Below are positions 4,662 through 10,085 of a stretch of DNA of 23,592 nucleotides, one piece after another (within the stretch, counting starts at the first letter, position 1; each line of letters opens with the position of its first letter). The position numbers and the translations under genes are program-made. The stretch comes from a virus. A model generated the notes under the pieces. It saw only the letters and a program-made list of their open reading frames with translations. It did not search any database and was not told where the DNA came from. The stretch is taken from positions 1-23,592 of the IMG/VR virus record IMGVR_UViG_3300042557_001298; one strand, written 5' to 3'.

Positions 4662-5021
4662 TCACTCAACGATGCAGGTTTCTGCTTCGTCGATGTAGAT
4701 GTCCATACGCGTTGCAACCGCGTCGCAATCCGCGCACTCCCATCGACCGAGAGCAGCAATCTCCTCGTCGTGCTCGTCGCGATTCTCCGACAACCACGCG
4801 GCAATCTCTCCCGCGTAATCGTGCGGCGATTCGATTGCGTCGACCGCGTGGTCGGCGGTGTCGAGCGTTCGCGCAAACTCGACAACATACTCGTTGAGAA
4901 GTTGCGCGTATGCGACACGCGCTTGCAGCGAGTTGCTGCGATTCTCAACAAACTTCCAATCGTGCGTGGTGAGTTGAGCACCACGCTCCAATGCGATTGC
5001 AATGCGCTTCATTGCACTCAT
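4662..5021 (-). CDS. WKF/zinc-knuckle paralog A (119 aa)
   Basis: The ATG at 5021 follows TTGGAGG. A motif THDWKF (residues 19-24) is followed by helices. Then come ESPHDY (64-69) and a C-terminal WECADCDAVA knuckle (C96/C99), with C116 near the end. The same order THEWEF, EKPHKF and WHCMECDAEA occurs in the 6071-5670 gene, so the two are paralogs. The 8848-8528 gene shares the WKFV..RS.L part. The function is unknown. It is the first gene of a four-gene unit, so its product would be the most upstream translated. Confidence 0.82.
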   Translation of the reverse strand: MSAMKRIAIALERGAQLTTHDWKFVENRSNSLQARVAYAQLLNEYVVEFARTLDTADHAVDAIESPHDYAGEIAAWLSENRDEHDEEIAALGRWECADCDAVATRMDIYIDEAETCIVE

Positions 5022-5093
5022 CGTGAACCTCCAATGCTACCTGCGACGCTTCACCATCACATCGGCTCCTTCGCCGTAGTGCCGCCGCTGCAC

Positions 5094-5154
5094 CCATCAT
5101 CAGGCTTCTACTCCGTGAGATTTTTTTTCTCGGGCCGTACGCGCCGGAGGCGCG
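5094..5154 (-). promoter_or_regulatory. Minus-array upstream element A (hairpin, A-block, GATGATGG)
   Basis: Reading the minus strand, a CGCGCC-TCC-GGCGCG hairpin (5140-5154) is followed by a GAGA-A8-TCTC-like block (5117-5131). Then come TAGAAG as a possible -10 (5105-5110) and GATGATGG (5094-5101). The element is 61 nt long, like its seven relatives. I infer a promoter with +1 near GATGATGG, and no canonical -35 is present. Confidence 0.55.
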
Positions 5155-5159
5155 CCCGT

Positions 5160-5243
5160 GGAACTTATTCCTCTTATTTATTTATTTACATTGTGAGGGG
5201 GTTAGAGATCTAACAGCAGCACAGGGTGCCGCGGTATAACTAA
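5160..5243. repeat. AT-rich spacer and CAGCAGC box (copy 2)
   Basis: No gene is seen. GAACTTATT, TTATTTATTTATTTA, GTTAGAGATCTAAC and CAGCAGCAC occur in the same order as in the other inter-unit spacers. Confidence 0.55.
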
Positions 5244-5275
5244 CCCCCCTCCCACCGCGCTGGGTGGAAGGGGGG
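5244..5275 (-). terminator. Hairpin ending the 6071-5283 unit
   Basis: CCCCCC and CCCACC pair with GGGTGG and GGGGGG, with a small internal bulge. There is no T tract on the minus strand. Confidence 0.55.
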
Positions 5276-5282
5276 CTAGACT

Positions 5283-5591
5283 TTAGGAGATCGTGAAGCA
5301 GCGTGCCACGACGTATCCAGAAGCGTAGTCCTCATGCTGACCACACTCCTTGATGATCTCCTGAACGCTCTGATTGTGAGCGATCTCAAGATTCTCTGAC
5401 CACTCCTTCAAGTAGAAGTGACCCGTTGGAAGAATCTTCTCAGTGTTCACAGAGAGAGAGCACAGTGGCTCGTGCTCTGTGTACAACACAACGGCAGTGT
5501 TGCCGTTGTGATACTGATCAACAAGAATCTCCGCCGTGTAATCCGTTCCGAACGCGTTGAGTTTGATCTTCTTTCCGTCTGACTTGAACAT
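5283..5591 (-). CDS. DUF4313-like protein (102 aa)
   Basis: The ATG at 5591 follows GAAGGAGAG. The sequence matches my memory of the DUF4313 pattern: a YHNGNTAVVLYTEHEPLCSLSVN strand block (about 32-54), then LPTGHFYLKEWSEN (about 60-73), and a C-terminal SGYVVARCF strand. DUF4313 proteins occur in phages, plasmids and mobile elements and have no known function. The family call rests on motif order, not on a search. It is the second gene of a two-gene unit, and a perfect 12-bp hairpin with an AAUGCGA loop lies just upstream of its ribosome site. Confidence 0.82.
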   Translation of the reverse strand: MFKSDGKKIKLNAFGTDYTAEILVDQYHNGNTAVVLYTEHEPLCSLSVNTEKILPTGHFYLKEWSENLEIAHNQSVQEIIKECGQHEDYASGYVVARCFTIS

Positions 5592-5613
5592 GATTCTCTC
5601 CTTCACTGATGGT

Positions 5614-5644
5614 GAGGTGCGAGCGTCGCATTCGCTCGCACCTC
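5614..5644 (-). repeat. Leader hairpin with AAUGCGA loop (copy 1)
   Basis: A perfect 12-bp stem (GAGGTGCGAGCG with CGCTCGCACCTC) closes a 7-nt loop that reads AATGCGA on the minus strand. It lies just upstream of the 5591 ribosome site. The same loop with other stems occurs at 6649, 8298 and 8870. Confidence 0.8.
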
Positions 5645-5669
5645 GTTTGATTGAACTGCGACGAGATTC

Positions 5670-6071
5670 CTACTCGCAGGGTTCCTCGTCGCCGCTCTCA
5701 ATAGAGTACGCTTCAGCGTCGCACTCCATACAATGCCAATAACCAAACTTGCGAGTCATGTACTCCTTCTCTGAAGTTGCGACGTCCATGTTCTCAATGA
5801 ACTCCGCAACGCCATCAAGAAACTTGTGAGGCTTCTCAAGGACGTACATCGCATCCGCGCCAGTGCTCTTTGTTGCTGCGTACTGCTCAATGATTTCTCG
5901 TGAACCATTGTGCAACGACCACGCAACATCATCGTAGTCATCGTCAGCGTCTCTGGCGATGAACTCCCATTCGTGCGTGCGCTCCTCTTGAGCCACGACT
6001 GGATTCACGACTTCACTGACGACTTCAGCGAAGAGGTTTGCGCGCTGTTGCGAGCGTTCCTTCTCGGACAT
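5670..6071 (-). CDS. WEF/zinc-knuckle paralog B (133 aa)
   Basis: The ATG at 6071 follows AAAGGAGGACAGAG, a strong site. The charged helical N terminus (1-30) is followed by THEWEF (32-37), an acidic DADDDYDD stretch, helices, EKPHKF (79-84) and the knuckle WHCMECDAEA (C114/C117). C132 lies at the end. It is a paralog of the 5021-4662 product, with the same three motifs in order at similar spacing, plus an N-terminal extension. The function is unknown. It is the first gene of a two-gene unit. Confidence 0.82.
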   Translation of the reverse strand: MSEKERSQQRANLFAEVVSEVVNPVVAQEERTHEWEFIARDADDDYDDVAWSLHNGSREIIEQYAATKSTGADAMYVLEKPHKFLDGVAEFIENMDVATSEKEYMTRKFGYWHCMECDAEAYSIESGDEEPCE

Positions 6072-6141
6072 CTCTGTCCTCCTTTTTGCTACCGCGCACT
6101 TCGGTGTCGCAACGGCTCATGCCGCACCGCGTCCGCTGACC

Positions 6142-6202
6142 CCATCATCGCGTTTCTGTTGATTGAGATTTTTAGGCCGAGGTCGTACACGCCGGAGGCG
6201 TG
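6142..6202 (-). promoter_or_regulatory. Minus-array upstream element B
   Basis: The hairpin CACGCC-TCC-GGCGTG (6188-6202), the A-rich block CTAAAAATCTC (about 6165-6175) and GATGATGG (6142-6149) follow one another on the minus strand. A -10 match is poor here (CAGAAA). The total length is 61 nt. Confidence 0.5.
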
Positions 6203-6303
6203 GCCATGGAACTTATTGCTCTTATTTATATTCATATTGTGTGTTAGATATAGAACTACAGGCCCCAGGGGGCCGAGGTAGAGCTTTGTGCAGGGCAAAA
6301 AGA

Positions 6304-6341
6304 AACCCCAGCCAGCAGCGCGTCCGCTGCCGACTGGGGTT
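6304..6341 (-). terminator. Intrinsic terminator of the 6621-6349 gene
   Basis: AACCCCAG..GCAGCG pairs with CGCTGC..CTGGGGTT, and on the minus strand the sequence TTTCTTTTTG follows. It is one of three T-tract terminators in the minus array. Confidence 0.85.
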
Positions 6342-6348
6342 CTCGGTA

Positions 6349-6621
6349 CTACTTCTCGAAGGACATCTTGATCAGCCTCTTTGCGTCCCACTCAGATCCG
6401 TTGGCGCCGTTGAAGATCAGATACTCGAGATCGTGATCGCTGGCGCTGCGGACTGAGTCGACAACGACATCCGTATCGTTGTCGAGGTAAGTGTCTGGGT
6501 GATTCGACGCAAGATCCATTGCGATCTCGCGTGCCTTCTCCTCGGTCTCTGCGATGACGGCGATCTCGCCCTCAACGACCTTTGAGACGAGGATCATGAA
6601 TGACCTCAACTCCTTTGGCAT
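6349..6621 (-). CDS. Small cassette protein of unknown function (90 aa)
   Basis: The ATG at 6621 follows CAGGAGG. The first half is a strand-helix unit (MILVSKVVEGEIAVIAETEEKAREIAMDLASNHP) like a small ferredoxin-type or repeat-type fold in which a valine-rich strand is followed by an EEKAREIA helix. The end (NGANGSEWDAKRLI) resembles the end of the 8848-8528 protein (NTGTDWNARLVIV), so the two may share a C-terminal module. No cysteines are present and no catalytic pattern is visible. It is a single-gene unit with a T-tract terminator. Confidence 0.8.
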   Translation of the reverse strand: MPKELRSFMILVSKVVEGEIAVIAETEEKAREIAMDLASNHPDTYLDNDTDVVVDSVRSASDHDLEYLIFNGANGSEWDAKRLIKMSFEK

Positions 6622-6648
6622 GTTGAACCTCCTGTTCACTAACCAATT

Positions 6649-6667
6649 GCGAGCTCGCATTGCTCGC
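6649..6667 (-). repeat. Leader hairpin with AAUGCGA loop (copy 2)
   Basis: GCGAGC and GCTCGC (6 bp) close the 7-nt loop that reads AATGCGA on the minus strand, about 30 nt upstream of the 6621 start codon. Confidence 0.75.
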
Positions 6668-6687
6668 CCCACCCGTCGGCGGTACCA

Positions 6688-6747
6688 CCAGCATCGCACG
6701 GATGTACATCGAGATTCTTTTTCTCGACCTGTGTCCGCCGGAGGCGG
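6688..6747 (-). promoter_or_regulatory. Minus-array upstream element C
   Basis: The hairpin CCGCC-TCC-GGCGG (6735-6747), the block AGAAAAAGAATCTC (6711-6724), TACATC as a possible -10 and GATGCTGG (6688-6695) span 60 nt. The GATGATGG box carries one change here. Confidence 0.5.
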
Positions 6748-6837
6748 GCCCATCGAACGTGATATGAATTATGTTACTTATATTGCACATGGAGATTACA
6801 CATCTAACAGCAGGATGGAGGGGGCCGCGATAGAGCA

Positions 6838-6873
6838 ATCCCCCCAGCCGCGGGACCTTGCGGCTGGGGGGAT
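6838..6873 (-). terminator. Hairpin ending the 7220-6879 unit
   Basis: A perfect 14-bp stem joins ATCCCCCCAGCCGC with its complement around an 8-nt loop. There is no T tract. Confidence 0.6.
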
Positions 6874-6878
6874 GCCTG

Positions 6879-7220
6879 CTAGACGTAGATCGTTTCGCGT
6901 TCCTTGAATCCGTAGATCGCACGCTGACGATTCGCCTTCGCAGTGCCTAGCGCAGCGCGCCTGCTGCTGATGATCGTGGTGGGGTCAACGTGAATCATCC
7001 CATCCTCGACCCACGCGCCTGCGTGACGCGTACCGTACTGCACTGCGCATTCCAATAGTGCAGTGCGTAGTGCGCGTTCCGTGGTGTCGAGCGGCAGCAG
7101 GATCGCAGTGCGATCAGTCGACCCTACTGCGTACCCGCGTGCAGGATTCACTGCGCGCATTCCGCGCGCGCGTACCGTCACGCCGCCTAGCGTGGCGATC
7201 AGTGCCAATAGCGATTCCAT
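6879..7220 (-). CDS. Small Arg/Ala-rich cassette protein (113 aa)
   Basis: I do not recognise this protein. The ATG at 7220 follows GGGAGGGAACGGT, and earlier in-frame ATGs lie in the leader region and lack a site. The N terminus (MESLLALIATLGGVTV) is hydrophobic but short and flows into an Arg-rich region. The middle carries a TAILLPLDTTERALRTALLECAVQYGT strand-helix unit, and the end is basic (SSRRAALGTAKANRQRAIYGFKERETIYV). It may be a small nucleic-acid-binding protein, judging by charge only. It is a single-gene unit. Confidence 0.75.
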   Translation of the reverse strand: MESLLALIATLGGVTVRARGMRAVNPARGYAVGSTDRTAILLPLDTTERALRTALLECAVQYGTRHAGAWVEDGMIHVDPTTIISSRRAALGTAKANRQRAIYGFKERETIYV

Positions 7221-7267
7221 ACCGTTCCCTCCCGTACTGATGCGACGCCACAGCAGCGCCGCTGACA

Positions 7268-7328
7268 CCATCATCGCCGAGTCATACGGAGAGATTCTTT
7301 TTCTGGTGTCGTACTCGCCGGAGGCGAG
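7268..7328 (-). promoter_or_regulatory. Minus-array upstream element D
   Basis: This is the clearest copy: hairpin CTCGCC-TCC-GGCGAG (7314-7328), AGAAAAAGAATCTC (7291-7304), TATGAC as -10 (7281-7286) and GATGATGG (7268-7275), with +1 expected at about 7275. The total length is 61 nt. Confidence 0.6.
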
Positions 7329-7404
7329 GCCGTGGAACTTATTACTTATATTTAGTTACTTATATTCCACAAGAGAGTGTGACCGCCACCTTGGCTCTGG
7401 ATAA

Positions 7405-7457
7405 AAAAAGAGAAAAAAATAAAGGAGCGAGCAGGGGGCTCTCTCGTCCCCCTGCTC
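7405..7457 (-). terminator. Intrinsic terminator of the 7724-7494 gene
   Basis: GAGCAGGGGG (7429-7438) pairs with CCCCCTGCTC (7448-7457) over a 9-nt loop. On the minus strand CTCCTTTATTTTTTTCTC follows. A second small hairpin, GCCCGC/GCGGGC at 7467-7486, lies between it and the stop codon. Confidence 0.85.
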
Positions 7458-7493
7458 CCTTGCCTCGCCCGCCTTTATACGCGGGCCGATCCG

Positions 7494-7724
7494 TTAGGCG
7501 ATCGCGCGGCGCACGATGCCTTGATGGCGCGATGTTGTCGCGCTCCATCGCGTGGGGTCAATGCTCCACGCGCCATTGGTAAAATCCGCGATGCATACGC
7601 GGTACGAATACACCATGTATTGCGTACCGATCAATTCGCCGCGGAAATTTCCCGTGTGCGAAACAAACGGTAGACGCTCCTTGATGCGGTCTATCGCTTG
7701 CTTGCGGTTGATCCGCTTGCCCAT
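7494..7724 (-). CDS. Small basic cassette protein (76 aa)
   Basis: I do not recognise this protein. The ATG at 7724 is preceded by GGGGGATACGCAA. The N terminus is basic and helical (GKRINRKQAIDRIKERL). A strand-rich middle follows (GNFRGELIGTQYMVYSYRVCIADF, about 26-50), then NGAWSIDPTRWSATTSRHQGIVRRAIA. The pattern of a basic helix with a small beta-sheet is common among phage DNA-binding or host-modulating proteins, but no family is identified. It is a single-gene unit followed by a strong terminator. Confidence 0.78.
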   Translation of the reverse strand: MGKRINRKQAIDRIKERLPFVSHTGNFRGELIGTQYMVYSYRVCIADFTNGAWSIDPTRWSATTSRHQGIVRRAIA

Positions 7725-7771
7725 TTGCGTATCCCCCTATTGCTGCAGCGCCCTTGCTATCGGGGCTAGGC

Positions 7772-7833
7772 ACATCATCCCCTATTGATACGGCGCGGTA
7801 TTTCTTCTCAGCTAGTACGCGCCGGAGGCGTGT
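7772..7833 (-). promoter_or_regulatory. Minus-array upstream element E
   Basis: The hairpin core CGCC-TCC-GGCG extends by two further pairs and a wobble (7817-7833). It is followed by GAGAAGAAAT, TATCAA as a possible -10 and GATGATG (about 7772-7779). The length is 62 nt. Confidence 0.5.
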
Positions 7834-7922
7834 CTATCGAACTTATTACTTATATATTGTTACTTATATATCTCTTGTGGGTTACACATCTAACAGCAGC
7901 ACGGGGGGCCGCGACAGAACCA

Positions 7923-7954
7923 TCCCCCTCACCGCGCGTCCGCGGTGAGGGGGA
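7923..7954 (-). terminator. Hairpin ending the 8271-7960 unit
   Basis: A perfect 14-bp stem (TCCCCCTCACCGCG with CGCGGTGAGGGGGA) closes a 4-nt loop. There is no T tract. Confidence 0.6.
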
Positions 7955-7959
7955 AGTCC

Positions 7960-8271
7960 TTACTGAATCGACTGGATTTGGATTCCCTTGTTGCCTTCCC
8001 AGTCGTTACCCTTCTCGGCTGCTACCTTCTCCAATTGCGAAAGGTAGAATCGCTGCTTCTCCAATTCGAGACGAGCGCGAAGGTACGCCATTCTACTAGC
8101 GCCAACATTCTCGCTTGCCTTGATCGCATCACCAGCGCTTCCCGTGATCGTTGCGAGCGAAAGAATCGCTTCTGCTTTCGCGACAAGATTCTCCGTTTCC
8201 GCGAAGATGTCTTGCGCTTCTGCTACCACCTTGCGAAGCGCTTCGATCGCTTCGCCGATTGTCTTGATCAT
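7960..8271 (-). CDS. Coiled-coil cassette protein (103 aa)
   Basis: The ATG at 8271 is preceded by AAAGGTGGCTTGGA. Almost the whole length is helical with heptad-like spacing: IGEAIEALRKVVAEAQDIFAETENL, a short Gly break near 43-48 (ITGSAGD), then ASRMAYLRARLELEKQRFYLSQLEKVAAEKG. The end (NDWEGNKGIQIQSIQ) is not helical. This looks like an antiparallel helical hairpin or a dimeric coiled coil, probably involved in protein binding. There are no cysteines and no known family. It is a single-gene unit. Confidence 0.8.
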   Translation of the reverse strand: MIKTIGEAIEALRKVVAEAQDIFAETENLVAKAEAILSLATITGSAGDAIKASENVGASRMAYLRARLELEKQRFYLSQLEKVAAEKGNDWEGNKGIQIQSIQ

Positions 8272-8297
8272 TCCAAGCCACCTTTCTGCTAGACCAT

Positions 8298-8318
8298 TGT
8301 GATGTCGCATTCATCACA
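8298..8318 (-). repeat. Leader hairpin with AAUGCGA loop (copy 3)
   Basis: TGTGATG and CATCACA (7 bp) close the 7-nt loop AATGCGA on the minus strand, about 27 nt upstream of the 8271 start. Confidence 0.75.
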
Positions 8319-8337
8319 CCGCGCGTCCGCGGCTGCT

Positions 8338-8398
8338 CCATCATCTCCTAGATGTTGATTCGCGTTCTTTTAGCGGCGTCGTACTCGCCGGAGGCGAG
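8338..8398 (-). promoter_or_regulatory. Minus-array upstream element F
   Basis: The hairpin CTCGCC-TCC-GGCGAG (8384-8398), CTAAAAGAACGCG, CATCTA as a possible -10 and GATGATGG (8338-8345) span 61 nt. Downstream, CCGCG-GACG-CGCGG forms a small leader hairpin. Confidence 0.5.
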
Positions 8399-8486
8399 CC
8401 TGTCGAACTTATGTTGTTATGTTATTTACTTATAGTCAGCCAGTTAGAGATAGAACAGCAGCACCCGGGGGGTTGCGAAAGAACTT

Positions 8487-8520
8487 CCCCCCGCCCACCG
8501 CGCCTGCGGTGAACGGGGGG
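8487..8520 (-). terminator. Hairpin ending the 9194-8528 unit
   Basis: CCCCCCG with inner CACCGC pairs with GCGGTG and CGGGGGG. It closely resembles the hairpin at 3510-3549. There is no T tract. Confidence 0.55.
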
Positions 8521-8527
8521 AGGCCGA

Positions 8528-8848
8528 TCAGACGATGACCAGTCGTGCGTTCCAGTCCGTTCCAGTATTCCATCGTTCGCGTACGATCCACGCGCCGTCC
8601 TCATCCTGACGCAACACTTCGTATCCGATCGGATCGAGCGCGTCCTTCAGAATGAAGAATGCGCGGGTATCGAGTTCGTCGATCCACGACGATGGACGAT
8701 CCTTCCGAATCGCTTCGATAGCCTTCACGATCCTATCCGATACACGATCGGATTCTGCTTCCATCCTAGTGCGATTCTCGCGCTCCGTCAGCGTCGAGCG
8801 ATGCTCATACACGAACTTCCATTCGATCGGGTTCACGTGCTTCACCAT
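8528..8848 (-). CDS. WKF-motif cassette protein (106 aa)
   Basis: The ATG at 8848 follows GGGAGAATCACA. The N-terminal EWKFVYEHRSTLTERENRTR (residues 9-28) matches the DWKFVENRSNSLQAR part of the 5021-4662 protein, so it shares that module. The zinc knuckle is missing. In its place is a strand-rich end (GYEVLRQDEDGAWIVRERWNTGTDWNARLVIV) similar to the end of the 6621-6349 protein. It therefore looks like a recombined member of the cassette family. Function unknown. It is the second gene of a two-gene unit. Confidence 0.8.
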   Translation of the reverse strand: MVKHVNPIEWKFVYEHRSTLTERENRTRMEAESDRVSDRIVKAIEAIRKDRPSSWIDELDTRAFFILKDALDPIGYEVLRQDEDGAWIVRERWNTGTDWNARLVIV

Positions 8849-8869
8849 TGTGATTCTCCCTTCAGTGAA

Positions 8870-8902
8870 GTGATGCGCGGCGTCGCATTCGCCGCGCATC
8901 AC
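8870..8902 (-). repeat. Leader hairpin with AAUGCGA loop (copy 4)
   Basis: A perfect 13-bp stem (GTGATGCGCGGCG with CGCCGCGCATCAC) closes the loop AATGCGA on the minus strand. It lies between the 8910 stop and the 8848 start. Confidence 0.82.
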
Positions 8903-8909
8903 CATCACG

Positions 8910-9194
8910 CTATTGCCAGACGATTCTATTGCGGAAGAATGCTGGTAGTTCGTACCAGACTTCGTCTTCCATCAGCACCCGCTTCGCTTCAGCGTCACTG
9001 AAGTAGTGGATGCCGCCGTAGCCATCCGCTTCCATCACCATCAGCGCGTTCGCATTCGCGCTTAGCGTGACGTGATAGCGGTGCGGCTTCGGACTCATCA
9101 CGCCTTCCGTATTCACGCAAGTGATCGTGATGACGTCATCAGCATCACCGCGTACGGTGACGTCGCAGCCTTCATCAGGTCGATGCCAAGTCAT
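8910..9194 (-). CDS. Small beta-rich cassette protein (94 aa)
   Basis: I do not recognise this protein. The ATG at 9194 is chosen because it is in frame and 8 nt from GGGAG. The ATG at 9199, closer to the site, opens a two-codon frame (ATG GTA TGA) that overlaps the real start. The protein is strand-rich: CDVTVRGDADDVITITCVN, HRYHVTLSANANALMVMEADG, then HYFSDAEAKRVLMEDEVWYELPAFFRNRIVWQ. The pattern of two beta-hairpins followed by a helix recalls small single-domain adaptor-like proteins, without a named family. It is the first gene of a two-gene unit. Confidence 0.78.
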   Translation of the reverse strand: MTWHRPDEGCDVTVRGDADDVITITCVNTEGVMSPKPHRYHVTLSANANALMVMEADGYGGIHYFSDAEAKRVLMEDEVWYELPAFFRNRIVWQ

Positions 9195-9231
9195 ACCATT
9201 GTCTCCCTTCCGAGCCTTCGGTGGCTCGCCC

Positions 9232-9293
9232 TCATCATCGCGCACTCATACAATAGCGTTTTCATACTCGGTCTGTACTCGCCGGAGGCGAGT
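9232..9293 (-). promoter_or_regulatory. Minus-array upstream element G
   Basis: The hairpin ACTCGCC-TCC-GGCGAGT (9277-9293), GAGTATGAAAACG, TATGAG as a possible -10 and GATGATG (9232-9238) span about 62 nt. A leader hairpin CGAGCC/GGCTCG follows at 9211-9228. Confidence 0.5.
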
Positions 9294-9402
9294 CCATCGA
9301 ACTTATTATGTTATTTGTTATTTATATTCATACTGTGAGTTACATATAGAACAGCAGCCCCAGGGGGCGCGACCGCCACCGAAGTCACATAGGTACAAAG
9401 AA

Positions 9403-9438
9403 GCCCCCGCCCTCCGCGCGCTCGCGGAGGACGGGGGC
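9403..9438 (-). terminator. Intrinsic terminator of the 9842-9459 gene
   Basis: GCCCCCG and CCTCCGCG pair with CGCGGAGG and CGGGGGC. On the minus strand TTCTTTG follows. Confidence 0.75.
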
Positions 9439-9458
9439 GGTTGCGTTTCGTGTGTGTG

Positions 9459-9842
9459 CTATCGCTTGCCGTAGCGGCGGCGCATCTTCTCATCGGCAAC
9501 GACCACCGCGAAGATTGCGAGCCACGCCGCGCCCACGCTCGCCACACCCAGAAGGAGCGACATCGCATCGCCCGCACCCAGGAGCCACGAGATCGCCGTG
9601 CCAGCGATTCCAGACACCGCGCACACCAGACCGAACGCGACCACCTCGCCGTCTGCCTCGCGTGGGTTCTTCGCGTAGCGGTGCTCCATTGCGAGATCAC
9701 CGAACTCGTAAACGAAACCCGCGAACGATACAACGCCGAGAGCCGCGAAACCGAAGAGAACCGAGAGCACCGCATCACCGCGGAGAACGAAAGAAAGAGC
9801 CGCCGCCGCCATCGGCGAAAGAAGCAAGAGCATTGCGTACAT
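9459..9842 (-). CDS. Four-span membrane protein (127 aa)
   Basis: The ATG at 9842 follows TAGGAGGTACGCACA. Hydrophobic segments lie at about 3-19, 24-46, 67-88 and 92-114, separated by a cytoplasm-like loop EHRYAKNPREADGE (about 53-66) and closed by a basic tail (EKMRRRYGKR). The positive-inside rule places the loop and both ends in the cytoplasm. Length and topology could fit a small phage membrane protein such as a superinfection-exclusion or holin-like factor. Nothing specific supports either. It is the first-placed (rightmost) unit of the minus array. Confidence 0.78.
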   Translation of the reverse strand: MYAMLLLLSPMAAAALSFVLRGDAVLSVLFGFAALGVVSFAGFVYEFGDLAMEHRYAKNPREADGEVVAFGLVCAVSGIAGTAISWLLGAGDAMSLLLGVASVGAAWLAIFAVVVADEKMRRRYGKR

Positions 9843-9890
9843 TGTGCGTACCTCCTAACTACCACCGCGGCGGCAACGCCACCGCTGACC

Positions 9891-9962
9891 CCATCATCGC
9901 CTATGGTCTTGATCGTGCTTTCTTTGGGGGCGTGTAGCATCCGGAGGATGCTCCCAACCCCC
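9891..9962 (-). promoter_or_regulatory. Minus-array upstream element H
   Basis: The hairpin AGCATCC-TCC-GGATGCT (9936-9952) is closed further out by GGGGG/CCCCC (9926-9962). AAAGAAAGCACG and GATGATGG (9891-9898) follow. Distance and loop match the other seven copies although the stem is entirely different. No AT-rich spacer lies upstream, so this unit begins the array. Confidence 0.5.
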
Positions 9963-10018
9963 AGAATGCGTCCTCGACCCCCCTCCCCCACCGTGCGACT
10001 AGGGACGCGGCGGATTTT

Positions 10019-10049
10019 TTTACAGACGAGGGGTTGGCGGTTCTATAAT
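10019..10049 (+). promoter_or_regulatory. Possible plus-strand promoter antisense to the long operon
   Basis: TTTACA (10019-10024) and a perfect TATAAT (10044-10049) are 19 bp apart. No plus-strand gene follows, so it would drive RNA antisense to the 3' end of the replication operon. The spacing is slightly long and the match may be chance. Confidence 0.3.
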
Positions 10050-10085
10050 CGCTTGCGGAGGGCCTTCCAGAAGCCCCGGAAATGC

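Noticed and set aside
3535-5213. Long plus-strand open frames opposite the minus array (e.g. 3535-4035, 4353-5213)
   Set aside because: They lie antisense to genes with good ribosome sites, have Cys/Arg/Leu-biased mirror composition, run through regulatory hairpins and lack starts with Shine-Dalgarno sites.
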